DNA of 64,000 nucleotides from Gordonia hongkongensis (GCF_023078355.1 NZ_CP095552.1:4526001-4590000), one strand, 5' to 3'. Numbered from the stretch's first letter, positions 26,305 to 36,123 are shown. The notes: generated by a model from the sequence alone, not told the origin. A program made the numbers and translations.

Positions 26305-27201
26305 ATGACCGAGACAACGATTTCCACCCCTGCGGCCGACACCGGCGAGTACCGGAGCATCTGGACCTACCTCCGCGAACTGGAGTTCCGTCAGGGTTTC
26401 GTCGACATCGGCGGGATACGGACCCGATACGCCGAGGCCGGTTCCCCGGACAAACCGCACGCCATCCTGCTGCACGGCACCGGCGGCCACTGGGAGACCT
26501 TCGCGCCCAATCTCGGACCGCTGTCGGAACATTTCCACTGCGTGGCGATCGACATGGTCGGCAACGGCTTTTCCGAGAAGCCCGATTACGACTACGAGAT
26601 CGCGGTCTATGTCGAACAGGTCCTCGGGGTGATGACGCACTTCAACATGGCGTCGGCGCACTTCATCGGCATGTCCCTGGGCGCGTGGGTGTCGGCCGCG
26701 GTCGCAACCGAACATCCCGACCGCGTCGACAAGGTCATCCTGATGTCGCCCGCCGGCCTGATCGCGACCGCGTCGAACATGGCACGCATCCGCGCCGAGC
26801 GCACCGAGGCCGTCAACAATCCCAGCTGGGAATCACTCCACAAGGTGTTCGCACACCTCATCGCCGATGAGGCCAACCGACTCCCCGACCTGATCGCACT
26901 GCGGCAGGCGATCTACCGCCGCGAGGACACCCGCACCACGATCGATCACCTGCTGATCCTGCAGGATGCCGAAACGCGCGACCGCAATCTCATCCCCGAG
27001 GAGAAATGGGCCACGATCGCCGCGCCCACGCTCGTCGTGGCCTCCGGCAAGGACGAGGGCGAGTACCAGAGCACTGCTCACATCGTCGCCGATCTGATCC
27101 CGCGTGCCGAGGTGTTCGAGATGCCCGCGGTCCGGCACTGGCCGCACTTCGAGGACCCGGCCGCGTTCAACCCGACCGCAGTGGAGTTCCTTCGCCGATG
27201 A
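26305..27201 (+). CDS. Meta-cleavage-product hydrolase (MhpC/HsaD-type alpha/beta-hydrolase)
   Basis: A 298-residue alpha/beta-hydrolase that should split the C-C bond of a ring-opened 2-hydroxy-6-oxo-dienoate. Visible are LLHGTGGHWETF, the nucleophile serine in IGMSLGAWVS, and the triad His in RHWPHFEDP. GGAGG (26293-26297) precedes the ATG. The following hydratase and aldolase genes overlap in ATGA fashion, making the classical lower meta-cleavage set. The TCTGACA box at 26154-26179 lies upstream. Confidence 0.9.
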   Translation: MTETTISTPAADTGEYRSIWTYLRELEFRQGFVDIGGIRTRYAEAGSPDKPHAILLHGTGGHWETFAPNLGPLSEHFHCVAIDMVGNGFSEKPDYDYEIAVYVEQVLGVMTHFNMASAHFIGMSLGAWVSAAVATEHPDRVDKVILMSPAGLIATASNMARIRAERTEAVNNPSWESLHKVFAHLIADEANRLPDLIALRQAIYRREDTRTTIDHLLILQDAETRDRNLIPEEKWATIAAPTLVVASGKDEGEYQSTAHIVADLIPRAEVFEMPAVRHWPHFEDPAAFNPTAVEFLRR

Positions 27202-28025
27202 CGACGACTCTGGGCGACACCGACGTCGCCGACCTGGCACGCCGCCTCTACGAGGCGGAGAGGACACGGGTCCCCATCCGGCAGATCTCCCTCGAGCATC
27301 CGGAGATGACCATCGAGGACTCCTACGCGGTGCAGCGCGAGCTGATCCGGCTGAAGGTCGCCGACGGCGCGGTGTCGCGCGGCCGCAAGATCGGCCTCAC
27401 GTCCAAGGTCATGCAGCGCGCGGTGTCCATCACCGAACCTGACTACGGCGTATTGCTCGACGACATGTTCTTCGACGACGGTGGCATCGTGCCGGCCCGT
27501 CGATTCATCCGGCCGCGCATCGAAGTCGAACTGGCGTTCATCCTCGGCGAATCCCTCTCCGGGCCCGGGATCACCCTCTATGACGTTCTCCGGGCAGCGG
27601 AGTACGTGACCCCGGCGCTGGAGATCCTCGACGCGCGTGTGCAGATGACGGACCCGGAGTCCGGCCACCGCCGGACCATCGTCGACACCATCAGCGACAA
27701 CGCCGCAGATGCCGGGGTCGTCCTGGGCGGACGCGTGGTGACGCCCATGGACGTCGACCTGCGCTGGGTTTCGGCTCTTCTCCTACGGAACGGCTCGATC
27801 GAGGACTCCGGGGTCGCCGCATCGGTGCTCGGCCATCCGGCAAACGGTGTCGCGTGGCTGGCCAATCGTCTCGCCCCCCACGGAGTCGCACTGAGCGCGG
27901 GCGAGGTGATCCTCGCGGGGTCGTTCACCGCGCCGGTCTTCGCCGAACCCGGCGACACGTTCGTGGCCGACTACGGACCGCTCGGAACGGTGTCCATCCA
28001 CTTCGCCCCGGAGGCTCCCGAATGA
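27198..28025 (+). CDS. 2-keto-4-pentenoate hydratase-type enzyme (MhpD/HpcG family)
   Basis: A 275-residue member of the fumarylacetoacetate-hydrolase superfamily. [14 protein letters not shown], the metal-binding acidic pair in [13 protein letters not shown] and the acid in EILDARVQM are typical of 2-hydroxypentadienoate hydratases, which add water to give 4-hydroxy-2-oxo acids. It is coupled to both neighbours by ATGA overlaps, consistent with step two of the lower meta pathway. Confidence 0.9.
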   Translation: MTTTLGDTDVADLARRLYEAERTRVPIRQISLEHPEMTIEDSYAVQRELIRLKVADGAVSRGRKIGLTSKVMQRAVSITEPDYGVLLDDMFFDDGGIVPARRFIRPRIEVELAFILGESLSGPGITLYDVLRAAEYVTPALEILDARVQMTDPESGHRRTIVDTISDNAADAGVVLGGRVVTPMDVDLRWVSALLLRNGSIEDSGVAASVLGHPANGVAWLANRLAPHGVALSAGEVILAGSFTAPVFAEPGDTFVADYGPLGTVSIHFAPEAPE

Positions 28026-28804
28026 CCGGCGAACGCAACCCCTGGATCCGGCAGTTGCACGGCGAGCATCCCCGGATCGGGATGTGGATCGCGTCGGGGA
28101 ATCCCTACAGCGCGGAGATCTGCGCCGGCGCGGGACTCGACTGGCTGATGCTCGACCTGGAGCACGTGCCGAACGACGTCCGCTCCACGCTTGCACAACT
28201 GCAGGCGGTCGCCGCCTACCCCGTCGAGGTGCTGGTACGTCCGGCGACCGGCGACCCGAGCGTGATCAAACAACTCCTCGACATCGGGGCCACCAATCTG
28301 ATCGTCCCGATGGTCGAGACCGCCGACGAGGCCCGCGCCCTGGTCGCCGCGACCCGCTATCCGCCCGAGGGCATCCGCGGGGTGGGAAGCGCACTGGCCC
28401 GCGCCTCCCGCTGGAATCGCATTTCTGACTATCTCATCACCGCAGACGCCGCAGTGTCGCTCACCGTGCAGGTCGAGACCGCCGGCGCACTCGACCAGCT
28501 GGACGAGATCGTCGCCGTCGATGGTGTCGACGCCGTGTTCATCGGGCCCGCCGATCTCGCCGCGTCGCTCGGCTACCTGGGCAAGCCCGAGCACCCCGAG
28601 GTCGTGGCGACGATCGAGGAAGCCTTATCGCAGATCAAGGCCGCAGGAAAGGCCGCCGGAGTCAACGCCTTCAACCCGGAGGTGGCACGTCGGTACATGT
28701 CGGCCGGCGCGTCTTTCGTGTTGGTCGGCGCGGATGTGACGATCCTCGCCCGCGGCAGTGAAGCCCTCGCCAAGCAGTACGCGGCACCGCCCCACTCCGC
28801 ATGA
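28022..28804 (+). CDS. HpcH/HpaI-family 4-hydroxy-2-oxo acid aldolase
   Basis: A 260-residue class II aldolase. [10 protein letters not shown], the base-bearing [11 protein letters not shown], metal ligands in VQVETAGAL and [12 protein letters not shown] are conserved. It should cleave a 4-hydroxy-2-oxo acid into pyruvate and an aldehyde. Unlike the MhpE/HsaF aldolases, this family is not normally fused to or channelled with an acylating aldehyde dehydrogenase, so the aldehyde would need one of the separate aldehyde dehydrogenases of this window. Confidence 0.9.
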   Translation: MTGERNPWIRQLHGEHPRIGMWIASGNPYSAEICAGAGLDWLMLDLEHVPNDVRSTLAQLQAVAAYPVEVLVRPATGDPSVIKQLLDIGATNLIVPMVETADEARALVAATRYPPEGIRGVGSALARASRWNRISDYLITADAAVSLTVQVETAGALDQLDEIVAVDGVDAVFIGPADLAASLGYLGKPEHPEVVATIEEALSQIKAAGKAAGVNAFNPEVARRYMSAGASFVLVGADVTILARGSEALAKQYAAPPHSA

Positions 28805-28827
28805 CACTTGACTCTGCGTTCCCAAGA

Positions 28828-28844
28828 TCTGACAATAGTGTCAC
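28828..28844 (+). promoter_or_regulatory. TCTGACA box 3, upstream of acyl-CoA dehydrogenase pair
   Basis: TCTGACAATAGTGTCAC holds the perfect inverted repeat TGACA-ATAG-TGTCA. It lies 39 bases before the acyl-CoA dehydrogenase start, in the only gap of the plus-strand run, so this operon can be controlled separately from the hydrolase set. Confidence 0.65.
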
Positions 28845-28882
28845 TGCGAGTCCCGTCTCGCACGACGAGGAAAGGTCCCCAC

Positions 28883-30055
28883 ATGGATTTGGACTTCAGC
28901 ACCGAACAGTTGGAGTTCCGAGACGAGGTGCGTACGTGGCTCGACGAGAACAAACCCTCCGAGCCCCGGCCCCGGGATGCCGAGGGTATTCGTGAATACG
29001 ACACTGCGTGGCAGCGGACCCAGTGGGAGGGCGGCTGGGCCGGTATCGCTTGGCCGAAGGAGTACGGCGGCGGCGGACTGACACTGTTGCAGCAGCTCAT
29101 CTGGTATGAGGAGTACGCCGCGCGGGGATTCCCGGGCATCGATGCCAACTTCGTCGGACTGTCGCACGCGGGGCCCACCCTCATCACCCGCGCCAACGAC
29201 GCGCAGAAGAGTTCTCATCTCCGGCGGATTCTGTGTGGTGAATCGATCTGGTGTCAGGGCTTCTCCGAACCCGAAGCAGGTTCGGATCTCGCCGCCCTCC
29301 GCGCCCGGGCGGTGATCGACGGGGATGACCTCGTCGTGAACGGACAGAAGATCTGGACAAGCTTCGCGACGATTGCCGACTACCAGGAACTTCTGGTGCG
29401 AACCGACAACACCGGCTCCAAGCACCAGGGCATCACCTGGGTCATCTGCGACATGACCAGTCCGGGCATCGAGGTCCGCCCCATCGAGACGATCGAGGGC
29501 GGCGCCGAGTTCTGTGAGGTCTTCTACGACAACGTACGAATTCCGCTCTCGAACGTCGTCGGTGAGATGAACGACGGATGGAGCGTCGCGATGTCCACGC
29601 TCTCGTTCGAACGCGGGACAGCGTTCACGGCCAATCAGGTCCGTCTGGCCAAGGTCGTGGAAGACCTCATCGAGTTCGCCCGCGATCATGTCGGTCCCGA
29701 CGGACGCCGTCCGGCGATCGCCGACGACGAGATCGCACGACGACTGGCGCGAGCGCGCGCCGCGGTGACCTCACTGCGAGCCATGACCTACGCCGGCATC
29801 TGCCGCAGCATGCAGACGGATACGCCCGGCCCCAAGGGGTCGATGCTGAAGCTGTTCTACGCCGACCTGGCCAAGCAGGTCGCGGAACTGGCGTTGGACA
29901 TCATCGGAACCGACGCCCTGCGCAGCACCTCCCGCTGGGACGAGAACGGCTGGGTGGGCAACTATCTGTACGCGTTCTCGCAATCCATCGGCGGCGGGAC
30001 GTCCGAGATCCAGCGAAACATCGTCGGCGACCGGGTCCTCGGACTCCCGCGCTGA
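28883..30055 (+). CDS. Acyl-CoA dehydrogenase, larger subunit of a pair
   Basis: A 390-residue acyl-CoA dehydrogenase with WPKEYGGGG, QGFSEPEAGSDLA, the FAD/substrate stretch WTSFATIADYQELL and the C-terminal SIGGGTSEIQRNIVGDRVLG. It lies 14 bases before a shorter acyl-CoA dehydrogenase gene; such pairs in actinobacteria often form alpha2-beta2 enzymes (as FadE28/FadE29) acting on bulky steroid-like or branched acyl-CoAs. GAGGAAAGG precedes the ATG at 28883. Confidence 0.92.
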   Translation: MDLDFSTEQLEFRDEVRTWLDENKPSEPRPRDAEGIREYDTAWQRTQWEGGWAGIAWPKEYGGGGLTLLQQLIWYEEYAARGFPGIDANFVGLSHAGPTLITRANDAQKSSHLRRILCGESIWCQGFSEPEAGSDLAALRARAVIDGDDLVVNGQKIWTSFATIADYQELLVRTDNTGSKHQGITWVICDMTSPGIEVRPIETIEGGAEFCEVFYDNVRIPLSNVVGEMNDGWSVAMSTLSFERGTAFTANQVRLAKVVEDLIEFARDHVGPDGRRPAIADDEIARRLARARAAVTSLRAMTYAGICRSMQTDTPGPKGSMLKLFYADLAKQVAELALDIIGTDALRSTSRWDENGWVGNYLYAFSQSIGGGTSEIQRNIVGDRVLGLPR

Positions 30056-30069
30056 GCAAGGAGTACACC

Positions 30070-31098
30070 ATGAACCTCCTCCCATCCGGCGACCAGCTCG
30101 AGCTGGTCGCCGCCGCAGGGGATTTCATCACTTCGCGACCACCGGTCGAAGAGATCCGCGTTCATCGCGACGACGCGTCACCCGTCGACCCCGAGATATG
30201 GCGCGGCGGTGCCGAACTCGGTCTGCTCACTCTCGGTCTCGACGAGGATTTCGGCGGTTTCGGTCAGGGCATCGACGACGAGGTGATGGTGGTCATGGAG
30301 TTGGCCAAGCATCTCGCAGTCGGGCCCTTCCTGGCGTCGACGCTCGGCGCCAGGGTCGCCGCGGCGACCGGACACCTCGAGCTCGTCGACCAGATCGCCG
30401 CGGGGACCGCGATGGTCGGGCTCGCGGAACTCCGCGGCGACGGGGAGATCGGCGCGGACGGGTTCAAGGGGTCCTTCGACCTCCTGGATTGCACGGGCGC
30501 GAGCCATGCCCTCCTCGTCACCCGCGACGGTGCCGCGCTCATCGAACTGGTCGAGTTCGGTGACGTCACACCGGCCGAATCGGTCGACCCGGGAACGCGG
30601 TTGGCCACCGCAACGGTGACGGCGGGCGATGTCACCGCCTGGCTGCCGGCCGGCAGCGAGTGGATCTGGGGTCGCGCCCAGATCCTCGCCTCGGCCTACC
30701 TCGCCGGCCTGGCCGAGGCGATCACCGAGATCTGCGTGGAGCATGCGAAGACCCGCGAACAGTTCGGACGGCCCATCGGCGTGCACCAGGCCATCAAACA
30801 TGCCGTCGTCGACATGGCAGTCCGGGCCGAGTCCGCCACGGCGCAGACGTTTTTCGCGGCGACGGCATTCAAGGCGGGCCGGTCGGACACCGAGTTCCAG
30901 ATCCTGGCAGCGAAGACGGTCGCGGCACAGGCCGCTATGAGCAACGGAAGCGGGAGTATCCAGGTGCACGGCGGGATGGGTTACACGTTCGAACACAACG
31001 CCCACCTGTATCTGAAACGCGCCATCGTCTACAAGCATCTGTTCGCAGGCGCCTCCGGAGTACTCGCCGAGCTGCTCGACCTCGAGGCCGCACAGTGA
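30070..31098 (+). CDS. Acyl-CoA dehydrogenase, smaller subunit of a pair
   Basis: A 342-residue protein, short for the family and divergent in the N-terminal and middle parts. The C-terminal domain is clear: KTREQFGRPIGVHQAIKH, IQVHGGMGYTFEHNAHLYLKRA. In known heteromeric enzymes one subunit of this kind contributes to the flavin sites while only one chain carries the catalytic Glu. AAGGAG (30058-30063) precedes the ATG. The stop overlaps the thiolase GTG (GTGA). Confidence 0.9.
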   Translation: MNLLPSGDQLELVAAAGDFITSRPPVEEIRVHRDDASPVDPEIWRGGAELGLLTLGLDEDFGGFGQGIDDEVMVVMELAKHLAVGPFLASTLGARVAAATGHLELVDQIAAGTAMVGLAELRGDGEIGADGFKGSFDLLDCTGASHALLVTRDGAALIELVEFGDVTPAESVDPGTRLATATVTAGDVTAWLPAGSEWIWGRAQILASAYLAGLAEAITEICVEHAKTREQFGRPIGVHQAIKHAVVDMAVRAESATAQTFFAATAFKAGRSDTEFQILAAKTVAAQAAMSNGSGSIQVHGGMGYTFEHNAHLYLKRAIVYKHLFAGASGVLAELLDLEAAQ

Positions 31099-32245
31099 AT
31101 CGAAAGGTCGCCATCGCCGGTGTCGCGCTCTCCGATGTCGGCAAGGTCGACAACAAGAACGCGTATGAGCTCATGGCCCAGGCCAGCCGTCGGGCGCTGG
31201 CCGACACCGGTCTGAGCCCCGCCGACATCGACGGGCTGGGATCGACCAGTCAGGGCACGCTGCCCCCGACCGACGTCGGTGAGTATCTGGGCATCAGACC
31301 GCGATGGATCGACTCGACCTCCGTCGGCGGTGCGTCCTGGGAGGTCATGGTCTCCCATGCGACCGACGCGATCGCCGCGGGTCACGCCGACGTGGTGTTG
31401 CTGACCTACGGGTCCACCGCCCGCGCCGACATCCGGAAGGGGCTGCGGGGAGCCAACATCAACTGGGGTGCCCGCGGCCCACTGCAGTGGGACGCGCCAT
31501 ACGGCCACACGCTGATCTCGAAATACGCGATGGCCGCACGGCGTCACATGCATCAGTACGGTACGACGATCGAGCAGCTCGCGGAGGTCGCGGTGTCGGC
31601 CCGGTTCAACGCCGCCGACAACCCCGAGGCGATGTACCGCGACCCGATCACCGTCGATGACGTGTTGTCCGGACCGATGATCGCCGATCCATTCACCAAG
31701 CTGCACTGCTGCATCCGTTCCGACGGCGGCGCAGCGATCATCCTGGTGGCCGAGGATCGGGTGCCCGATCTCAAGTCACCACCGGTCTGGGTGCTGGGTT
31801 CTGCGGACGCCACCTCCCACATGCTCACCAGCCAGTGGGAAGACATGACCGTGGGTCCCGCCGCGGTCACCGGCCCACTTGCCTTCGAACGCGCCGGTGT
31901 GCGCCCGTCTGATGTCGACGTCGCGGAGATCTACGACGCATTCACCTACATGCTCCTGCTGAGCCTGGAAGATCTCGGGTTCTGTGGGAAAGGAGAGGGT
32001 GGCGCCTTCGTCGCCGAGCAGAACCTACGTCTCGGCGGTGCGTTGCCGACCAACACCGACGGGGTGGCCTGTCCGCGTGTCACCCCGGTCAGCGTGGACT
32101 CTTCCTACTCGTCGAAGCAGCCAGGCAGCTGCGCGGCGAGGGTGGTGCACGACAGGTCCCGGACGCGAAGATCGCCTGCGTCAGCGGTACCGGAGGCTGG
32201 TTCTGTTCCAGCGGCACGGTCTTGCTCGGATCGGAAGAACCGTGA
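31095..32245 (+). pseudogene. SCPx/Ltp2-type thiolase-like protein interrupted by a frameshift
   Basis: About 383 residues over two frames. The first frame runs from VNRKVAIAGVALSDVG through AEIYDAFTYMLLLSLEDLGF to LPTNTDG. The reading then continues in another frame as GLSACHPGQRGLFLLVEAAR and ends SGTVLLGSEEP. The break is in the GGGG run near 32058-32063; one more G restores it. The restored stop overlaps the GTG of the CoA ligase in GTGA form, like other junctions here, which strongly suggests the gene is really intact. No DUF35 gene is next to it; the orphan DUF35 at 37110 could be its partner. Confidence 0.8.
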
Positions 32246-33807
32246 GCGCTCGGAGTTCAGCCGTACCCGCGATCGCACCGCCCCTGCAGGACACCTTCGC
32301 CAACACCCGGGAACTGCTGGAAGCAGCTGCGGAACTCCACGGCGAACGCGACGCCTACGTCGAGCCGGGGTCGCGGGTCTCCTTCGCCCAGTGGGTGTCC
32401 CGGGCGCGTTCGGTGGCCGCACACTTCGCCGCGTTGGGCGTCGGCAGGGGTGATGTCGTCACCCTGATGCTCCCGTCCGGTGTCGACTACGCCACCTGTT
32501 ACGCCGCCGCCGCGATGCTCGGCGCCGTCACCGCGGGCGTCAACGGAAGGCTCGGCCCGACAGAGACCGGAGCCATCCTGAGGGTGTCCGCGCCGGCGCT
32601 CATCGTTCATGCGTCGAACCAACCACCGGAGTGCGGGGTGCCCGTCGTCGACCTGCGGCTGCTCAGAACGTGGTACTCCGATCCAGGAGAACCCCCGGTC
32701 GTCGATGTCGATCGTAGCGACCCGGTCGCCATCATCTTCACCAGCGGGACAACCGGTTTGCCGAAAGGAGCCTGGTTCGACGCCGACAACCTCGCCGCGT
32801 CGGCACAGGCCGCTGGGATCATGAGTGCCCCCTATGACCGCCGCATGACTTCTACGCCGTTCTCGCATGCCGGCTACATGTCTAAATTGTGGGACCAACT
32901 GCTCTGGGGCACAGCCCTCATCATTCCACCGGCGCCGTGGACGGCAGCCGGTATGGCTCGTACGCTCGCCGACGAACACGTCACGGTCGGCGGCGGAGTC
33001 CCCACCCAATGGGCGAAGCTGCTCGAACTACCCGGTCTCGATCGGGGTTCGTTCCCCGATCTCCGGGTCGGCGTCGTTGCCACCGCACCGGCGTCACCCG
33101 AACTCGTCGAGCGCACGACGGAACTGATCGGGGTTCCGTTGGTCGTCCGCTACGCCATGACCGAGTCACCGACGGTCTGCGGAACCGACCCGGCTGATCC
33201 GCCCGAGGTCCAAACCCGGACCGTCGGGCGCCCACAGAACGGGATGACTGTGCAAGTCGTCGACGACGAGGGGGCGGTTCTCCCTCCCGGTCAGGTCGGA
33301 CGGGTCCGCATCAAGGGTGATTGTGTGATGCGCGGGTACTGGCGCGATGCGGAGTTGACAGCTGCCGCTTTCGATTCCGAGGGCTACCTGCTCACCGGCG
33401 ACCTCGGCACGTTCACGCCCGAGGGCAATCTCCGGCTGGCAGGCCGGTCCGGTGACATGTACATCCGCGGTGGCTTCAATGTGCATCCGGTCGAGGTCGA
33501 GCAGGCGATTGCGCGGCACCCTCTGGTACTCGACGCTGCTGTCGTGGGGCACGGCGCGCCGGTGATCGGTGAGATCGGCGTTGTGTTCGTCGTACCCGCG
33601 GATCCCCATCGACCACCCACACTGGACGAACTTCGCGAGTGGACGACGTCCTTGCTGGCCGACTACAAATCGCCCGACCATCTCGTGCTGGTCGACACGA
33701 TCCCCCAGACGGCGATGGCCAAGACCGACCGGACTCGCCTGCGAGATCTTCTCGTCGAGAATCCACCGCCGTCACGTACCCCGCCAGCCAACGCTCGGAA
33801 CACGTGA
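32242..33807 (+). CDS. Acyl-CoA synthetase (AMP-binding ligase)
   Basis: A 521-residue ANL ligase: IIFTSGTTGLPKGAWFD, VRYAMTESPTVCG, LTGDLGTFTPEGNLRLAGR and a C-terminal catalytic lysine region TAMAKTDRTRLRD. The GTG at 32242 overlaps the restored thiolase stop. It is the fourth member of a plus-strand operon with two acyl-CoA dehydrogenases and a thiolase, and is followed by a ferredoxin gene. A phenylpropanoid or branched aryl-alkanoate is a reasonable substrate class, by context only. Confidence 0.9.
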   Translation: MSARSSAVPAIAPPLQDTFANTRELLEAAAELHGERDAYVEPGSRVSFAQWVSRARSVAAHFAALGVGRGDVVTLMLPSGVDYATCYAAAAMLGAVTAGVNGRLGPTETGAILRVSAPALIVHASNQPPECGVPVVDLRLLRTWYSDPGEPPVVDVDRSDPVAIIFTSGTTGLPKGAWFDADNLAASAQAAGIMSAPYDRRMTSTPFSHAGYMSKLWDQLLWGTALIIPPAPWTAAGMARTLADEHVTVGGGVPTQWAKLLELPGLDRGSFPDLRVGVVATAPASPELVERTTELIGVPLVVRYAMTESPTVCGTDPADPPEVQTRTVGRPQNGMTVQVVDDEGAVLPPGQVGRVRIKGDCVMRGYWRDAELTAAAFDSEGYLLTGDLGTFTPEGNLRLAGRSGDMYIRGGFNVHPVEVEQAIARHPLVLDAAVVGHGAPVIGEIGVVFVVPADPHRPPTLDELREWTTSLLADYKSPDHLVLVDTIPQTAMAKTDRTRLRDLLVENPPPSRTPPANARNT

Positions 33808-33871
33808 TCGACCGAGACCCGGACAGCTCCGGGTCACCTGCAGCCCGCTACGACCCCTTGAGGAGTTCACG

Positions 33872-34066
33872 ATGCGAGTCCACATCGCTCTCGACGAATG
33901 TGAGGCGCACGGGATGTGCGCGCTTCACGAACCAGACCTGTACGAACTGGATGACGACGGTTACGCGGCCAACGCCGACTTCACCGTCGGTGGCGGCATG
34001 GAATCCGCGGCGCGCAACGGCGCCAGTCGCTGTCCGATGAGCGCGATCAAGGTCATCGACGATTGA
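33872..34066 (+). CDS. 3Fe-4S ferredoxin of the C-x2-H-x2-C type
   Basis: A 64-residue ferredoxin. Cluster residues are Cys10, Cys16 and Cys54 (C-P), with His13 at the place of the fourth cysteine: C-E-A-H-G-M-C. This arrangement is known from mycobacterial ferredoxins that serve P450s. AGGAG (33861-33865) precedes the ATG. It could feed the P450 at 38373 or another oxygenase of the cluster. A strong terminator follows at 34089. Confidence 0.9.
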   Translation: MRVHIALDECEAHGMCALHEPDLYELDDDGYAANADFTVGGGMESAARNGASRCPMSAIKVIDD

Positions 34067-34088
34067 TCTCCTCCGTCTGGGAGACGAC

Positions 34089-34131
34089 TGTCCTCCGTGG
34101 TGGCGAACTCCATTCGCCATCACGGAGGACA
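34089..34131 (+). terminator. Strong terminator hairpin after the ferredoxin gene
   Basis: Arms 34089-34099 and 34121-34131 pair over 11 bases; after one mismatch, 34101-34107 and 34113-34119 pair over 7 more, with a five-base loop. It lies 23 bases after the stop codon. Confidence 0.85.
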
Positions 34132-34520
34132 CGGAACATATCCGACCAGCCGGAATCAATCGACCGTGCGCCATGGGAAGCGACGGTGTCCCCCGCTTTC
34201 TGACCGACAGCGTGGACGTCGTCACCGACGGCCACCGGAATCCGGTTCGCCACATCGACTTCGGGGCTGCGCAGCGTGCGGCACGTGGGCGATCGCGAAC
34301 CCCGAAATCGAGTCGTGCTCCAGTATCCAGCGGGGAGATCGGGGTTCTTGCGCGGGAAGCCGAGAGATCGCCGGCCGCAGTCGGTCTGATGTCCGGCACA
34401 CTCCGACGCACCAGGAAGACGACCGTCGGTGCCGACTTGCGATATCGCCTGAGGCACAGCACGGGTCGATCGGTGCCGCTATCCCGGTGTCATCAGGGCC
34501 CGGAGCGCTCCTGGCGGATT
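34132..34520. other. Non-coding stretch between terminator and IS element
   Basis: About 390 bases in which I see no credible gene: the open frames are short, lack ribosome sites and have no recognisable motifs. It may be remains of older sequence. It ends in the target palindrome of the IS30 element. Confidence 0.5.
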
Positions 34521-34524
34521 CTAG

Positions 34525-35970
34525 GGGTCCTCGCAACACCGTTGGTTAGACTGGCACAAGTAAATCACGCAGGCGCTCGGCTGGTGTTCTCCAGTCGAGC
34601 GTTTTGCGTGGTCGGCCGTTGGGTCTTTGGGCGACGAGTTCGAGGTCCTCGGCGCTGTGTACCGACAGGTCGGTTCCCTTTGGGAAGTATTGGCGCAGTA
34701 AACCATTGGTGTTCTCGTTAGAGCCGCGCTGCCATGGTGAATGGGGGTCGCAGAAGTAGACCGACACACCGGTGGTGACGCTGACCTGCTTGTGCGCCGC
34801 CATTTCACAGCCCTGGTCCCAGGTCAACGACCCCCGCAGATGCTCGGGTAGAGCACCGATCAGCGGGATCAGCACGTCGCGAACCTCCTCGGCTGTGTGT
34901 CCGCCAGGCAGATGCCCGAGCAGGACGTAGCGAGTCGTGCATTCGACCAACGTCACGATGGCCGATTCCGAACGGGTACCGACGATCAGGTCACCCTCCC
35001 AGTGGCCCGGTACCGCCCGGTCCTCGACCTCAGCCGGCCGATCGGAGATCATCACCATCTCGTCGACAAACCGGGCTGCGCGGCGGTCTGGGGACCGGCG
35101 AGTCTTACGACGTGTACGTCCGGTCCGCAACGCGTCGGCGACTTCACGGCGCAACCCGCCGCGGGCCTGAACGTAGATCGCCTGGTAGATCGTCTCGGTA
35201 CTCACTCGCATTGCCTTGTCATCGGGGAACTCGATGATCAAAGCGTGACAGATCTGTTCTGGAGACCACTGCTGGGCAAGTTTGTCGCGGACGTAATCCC
35301 GAAGCGGCCCAGCGGTGGCGAGTTTGGACTCCTTAGGACGTAAACGCGCACTCGCCCAGGCCGTTTGAGCCCGATAAGGACGGTATACCCCTGACACTGA
35401 GTAGGCATCAATCTCGCGTTTGATCGTCGACGCCGCCCGCCCCAACCGGCGTCCGATCTCGCGCAACGAGTCGCCGGCACGGTGCATGTCAGCGATCTGC
35501 TTACGCTCAGACAAGCTCAGGAACCGAGGATGCAGCTGGGCTTCGATCTTGGCCACCGACGGCCGTCGCCCCGCTGAGTCGTACGTCGTCATACCGGTCT
35601 TGTAGTCGATGCGGCGACCATCGGGATGAAGGCGCGCGTGAGCACCTTTGCGTATCCCCTGATCCCAATCCTGCGCAGTCCGGATATTGACGCCCACCTG
35701 CCGGGCGGCGTCGCGACGACGAACACCAGCCGCCCGCAACTCGTCATAACGAGCGCGCCCGGGATGCCCAGAGGTCCCCGGCTTGCCACGCCCGCGTAAC
35801 CCGGCTCGACGCACCCAGCCAGACGCAGTACTGCGATTAACACCCACACAACGAGCGGCAACCGTGACACTCCCGCCTTCGCGATCCAGCGCCTCGAAGA
35901 ACCGATCCTTCAACTCTGCAGAAACCACGATCCCCGCAACTCCCTGAAAGCCAGGGTGTTGCGGGGATCG
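34525..35970 (-). mobile_element. IS30-family insertion sequence
   Basis: About 1446 bases with one transposase gene. The ends are imperfect inverted repeats: left GGGGTCCTCGCAACACCGTT, right (read inward) CGATCCCCGCAACACCCTGG. It is flanked by a direct repeat CTAG (34521-34524 and 35971-35974). Joining the flanks reconstructs GGCGGATTCTAGAATCCGCC, a perfect 20-base palindrome. IS30 elements are known to favour palindromic targets. Confidence 0.85.
34546..35928 (-). CDS. IS30-family transposase
   Basis: A 460-residue DDE transposase. N-terminal helix-turn-helix parts include SVTVAARCVGVNRSTASGWV and the IS30-typical LSLSERKQIADMHRAGDSLREIGRRLG. The catalytic acids are in HWEGDLIVG (D), LTWDQGCEM (D) and the region PWQRGSNENTNGLLRQYFP (E), which is the IS30 signature. 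The gene is full length and undamaged, so the element may still be active. Confidence 0.95.
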   Translation of the reverse strand: MVSAELKDRFFEALDREGGSVTVAARCVGVNRSTASGWVRRAGLRGRGKPGTSGHPGRARYDELRAAGVRRRDAARQVGVNIRTAQDWDQGIRKGAHARLHPDGRRIDYKTGMTTYDSAGRRPSVAKIEAQLHPRFLSLSERKQIADMHRAGDSLREIGRRLGRAASTIKREIDAYSVSGVYRPYRAQTAWASARLRPKESKLATAGPLRDYVRDKLAQQWSPEQICHALIIEFPDDKAMRVSTETIYQAIYVQARGGLRREVADALRTGRTRRKTRRSPDRRAARFVDEMVMISDRPAEVEDRAVPGHWEGDLIVGTRSESAIVTLVECTTRYVLLGHLPGGHTAEEVRDVLIPLIGALPEHLRGSLTWDQGCEMAAHKQVSVTTGVSVYFCDPHSPWQRGSNENTNGLLRQYFPKGTDLSVHSAEDLELVAQRPNGRPRKTLDWRTPAERLRDLLVPV

Positions 35971-36076
35971 CTAGAATCCGCCCCTCGGACGCGGGCCCAC
36001 CGTGACAAGCGGGATGATGCGGAGGTAGCTCATCCTGGACGGGCCGGCGGAACCCGACGGCATGGACCACTCGACG

Positions 36077-36100
36077 GCGCCTGTCCGAGAGGGCAGGCGC
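36077..36100 (-). terminator. Terminator hairpin after the SDR gene
   Basis: GCGCCTG (36077-36083) pairs with CAGGCGC (36094-36100), extended by a G-T pair and two G-C pairs around a GAGA loop. It lies 24 bases downstream of the stop codon of the minus-strand SDR gene. Confidence 0.7.
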
Positions 36101-36123
36101 GGTCGTCGCGGTGGGTGCGTGGA

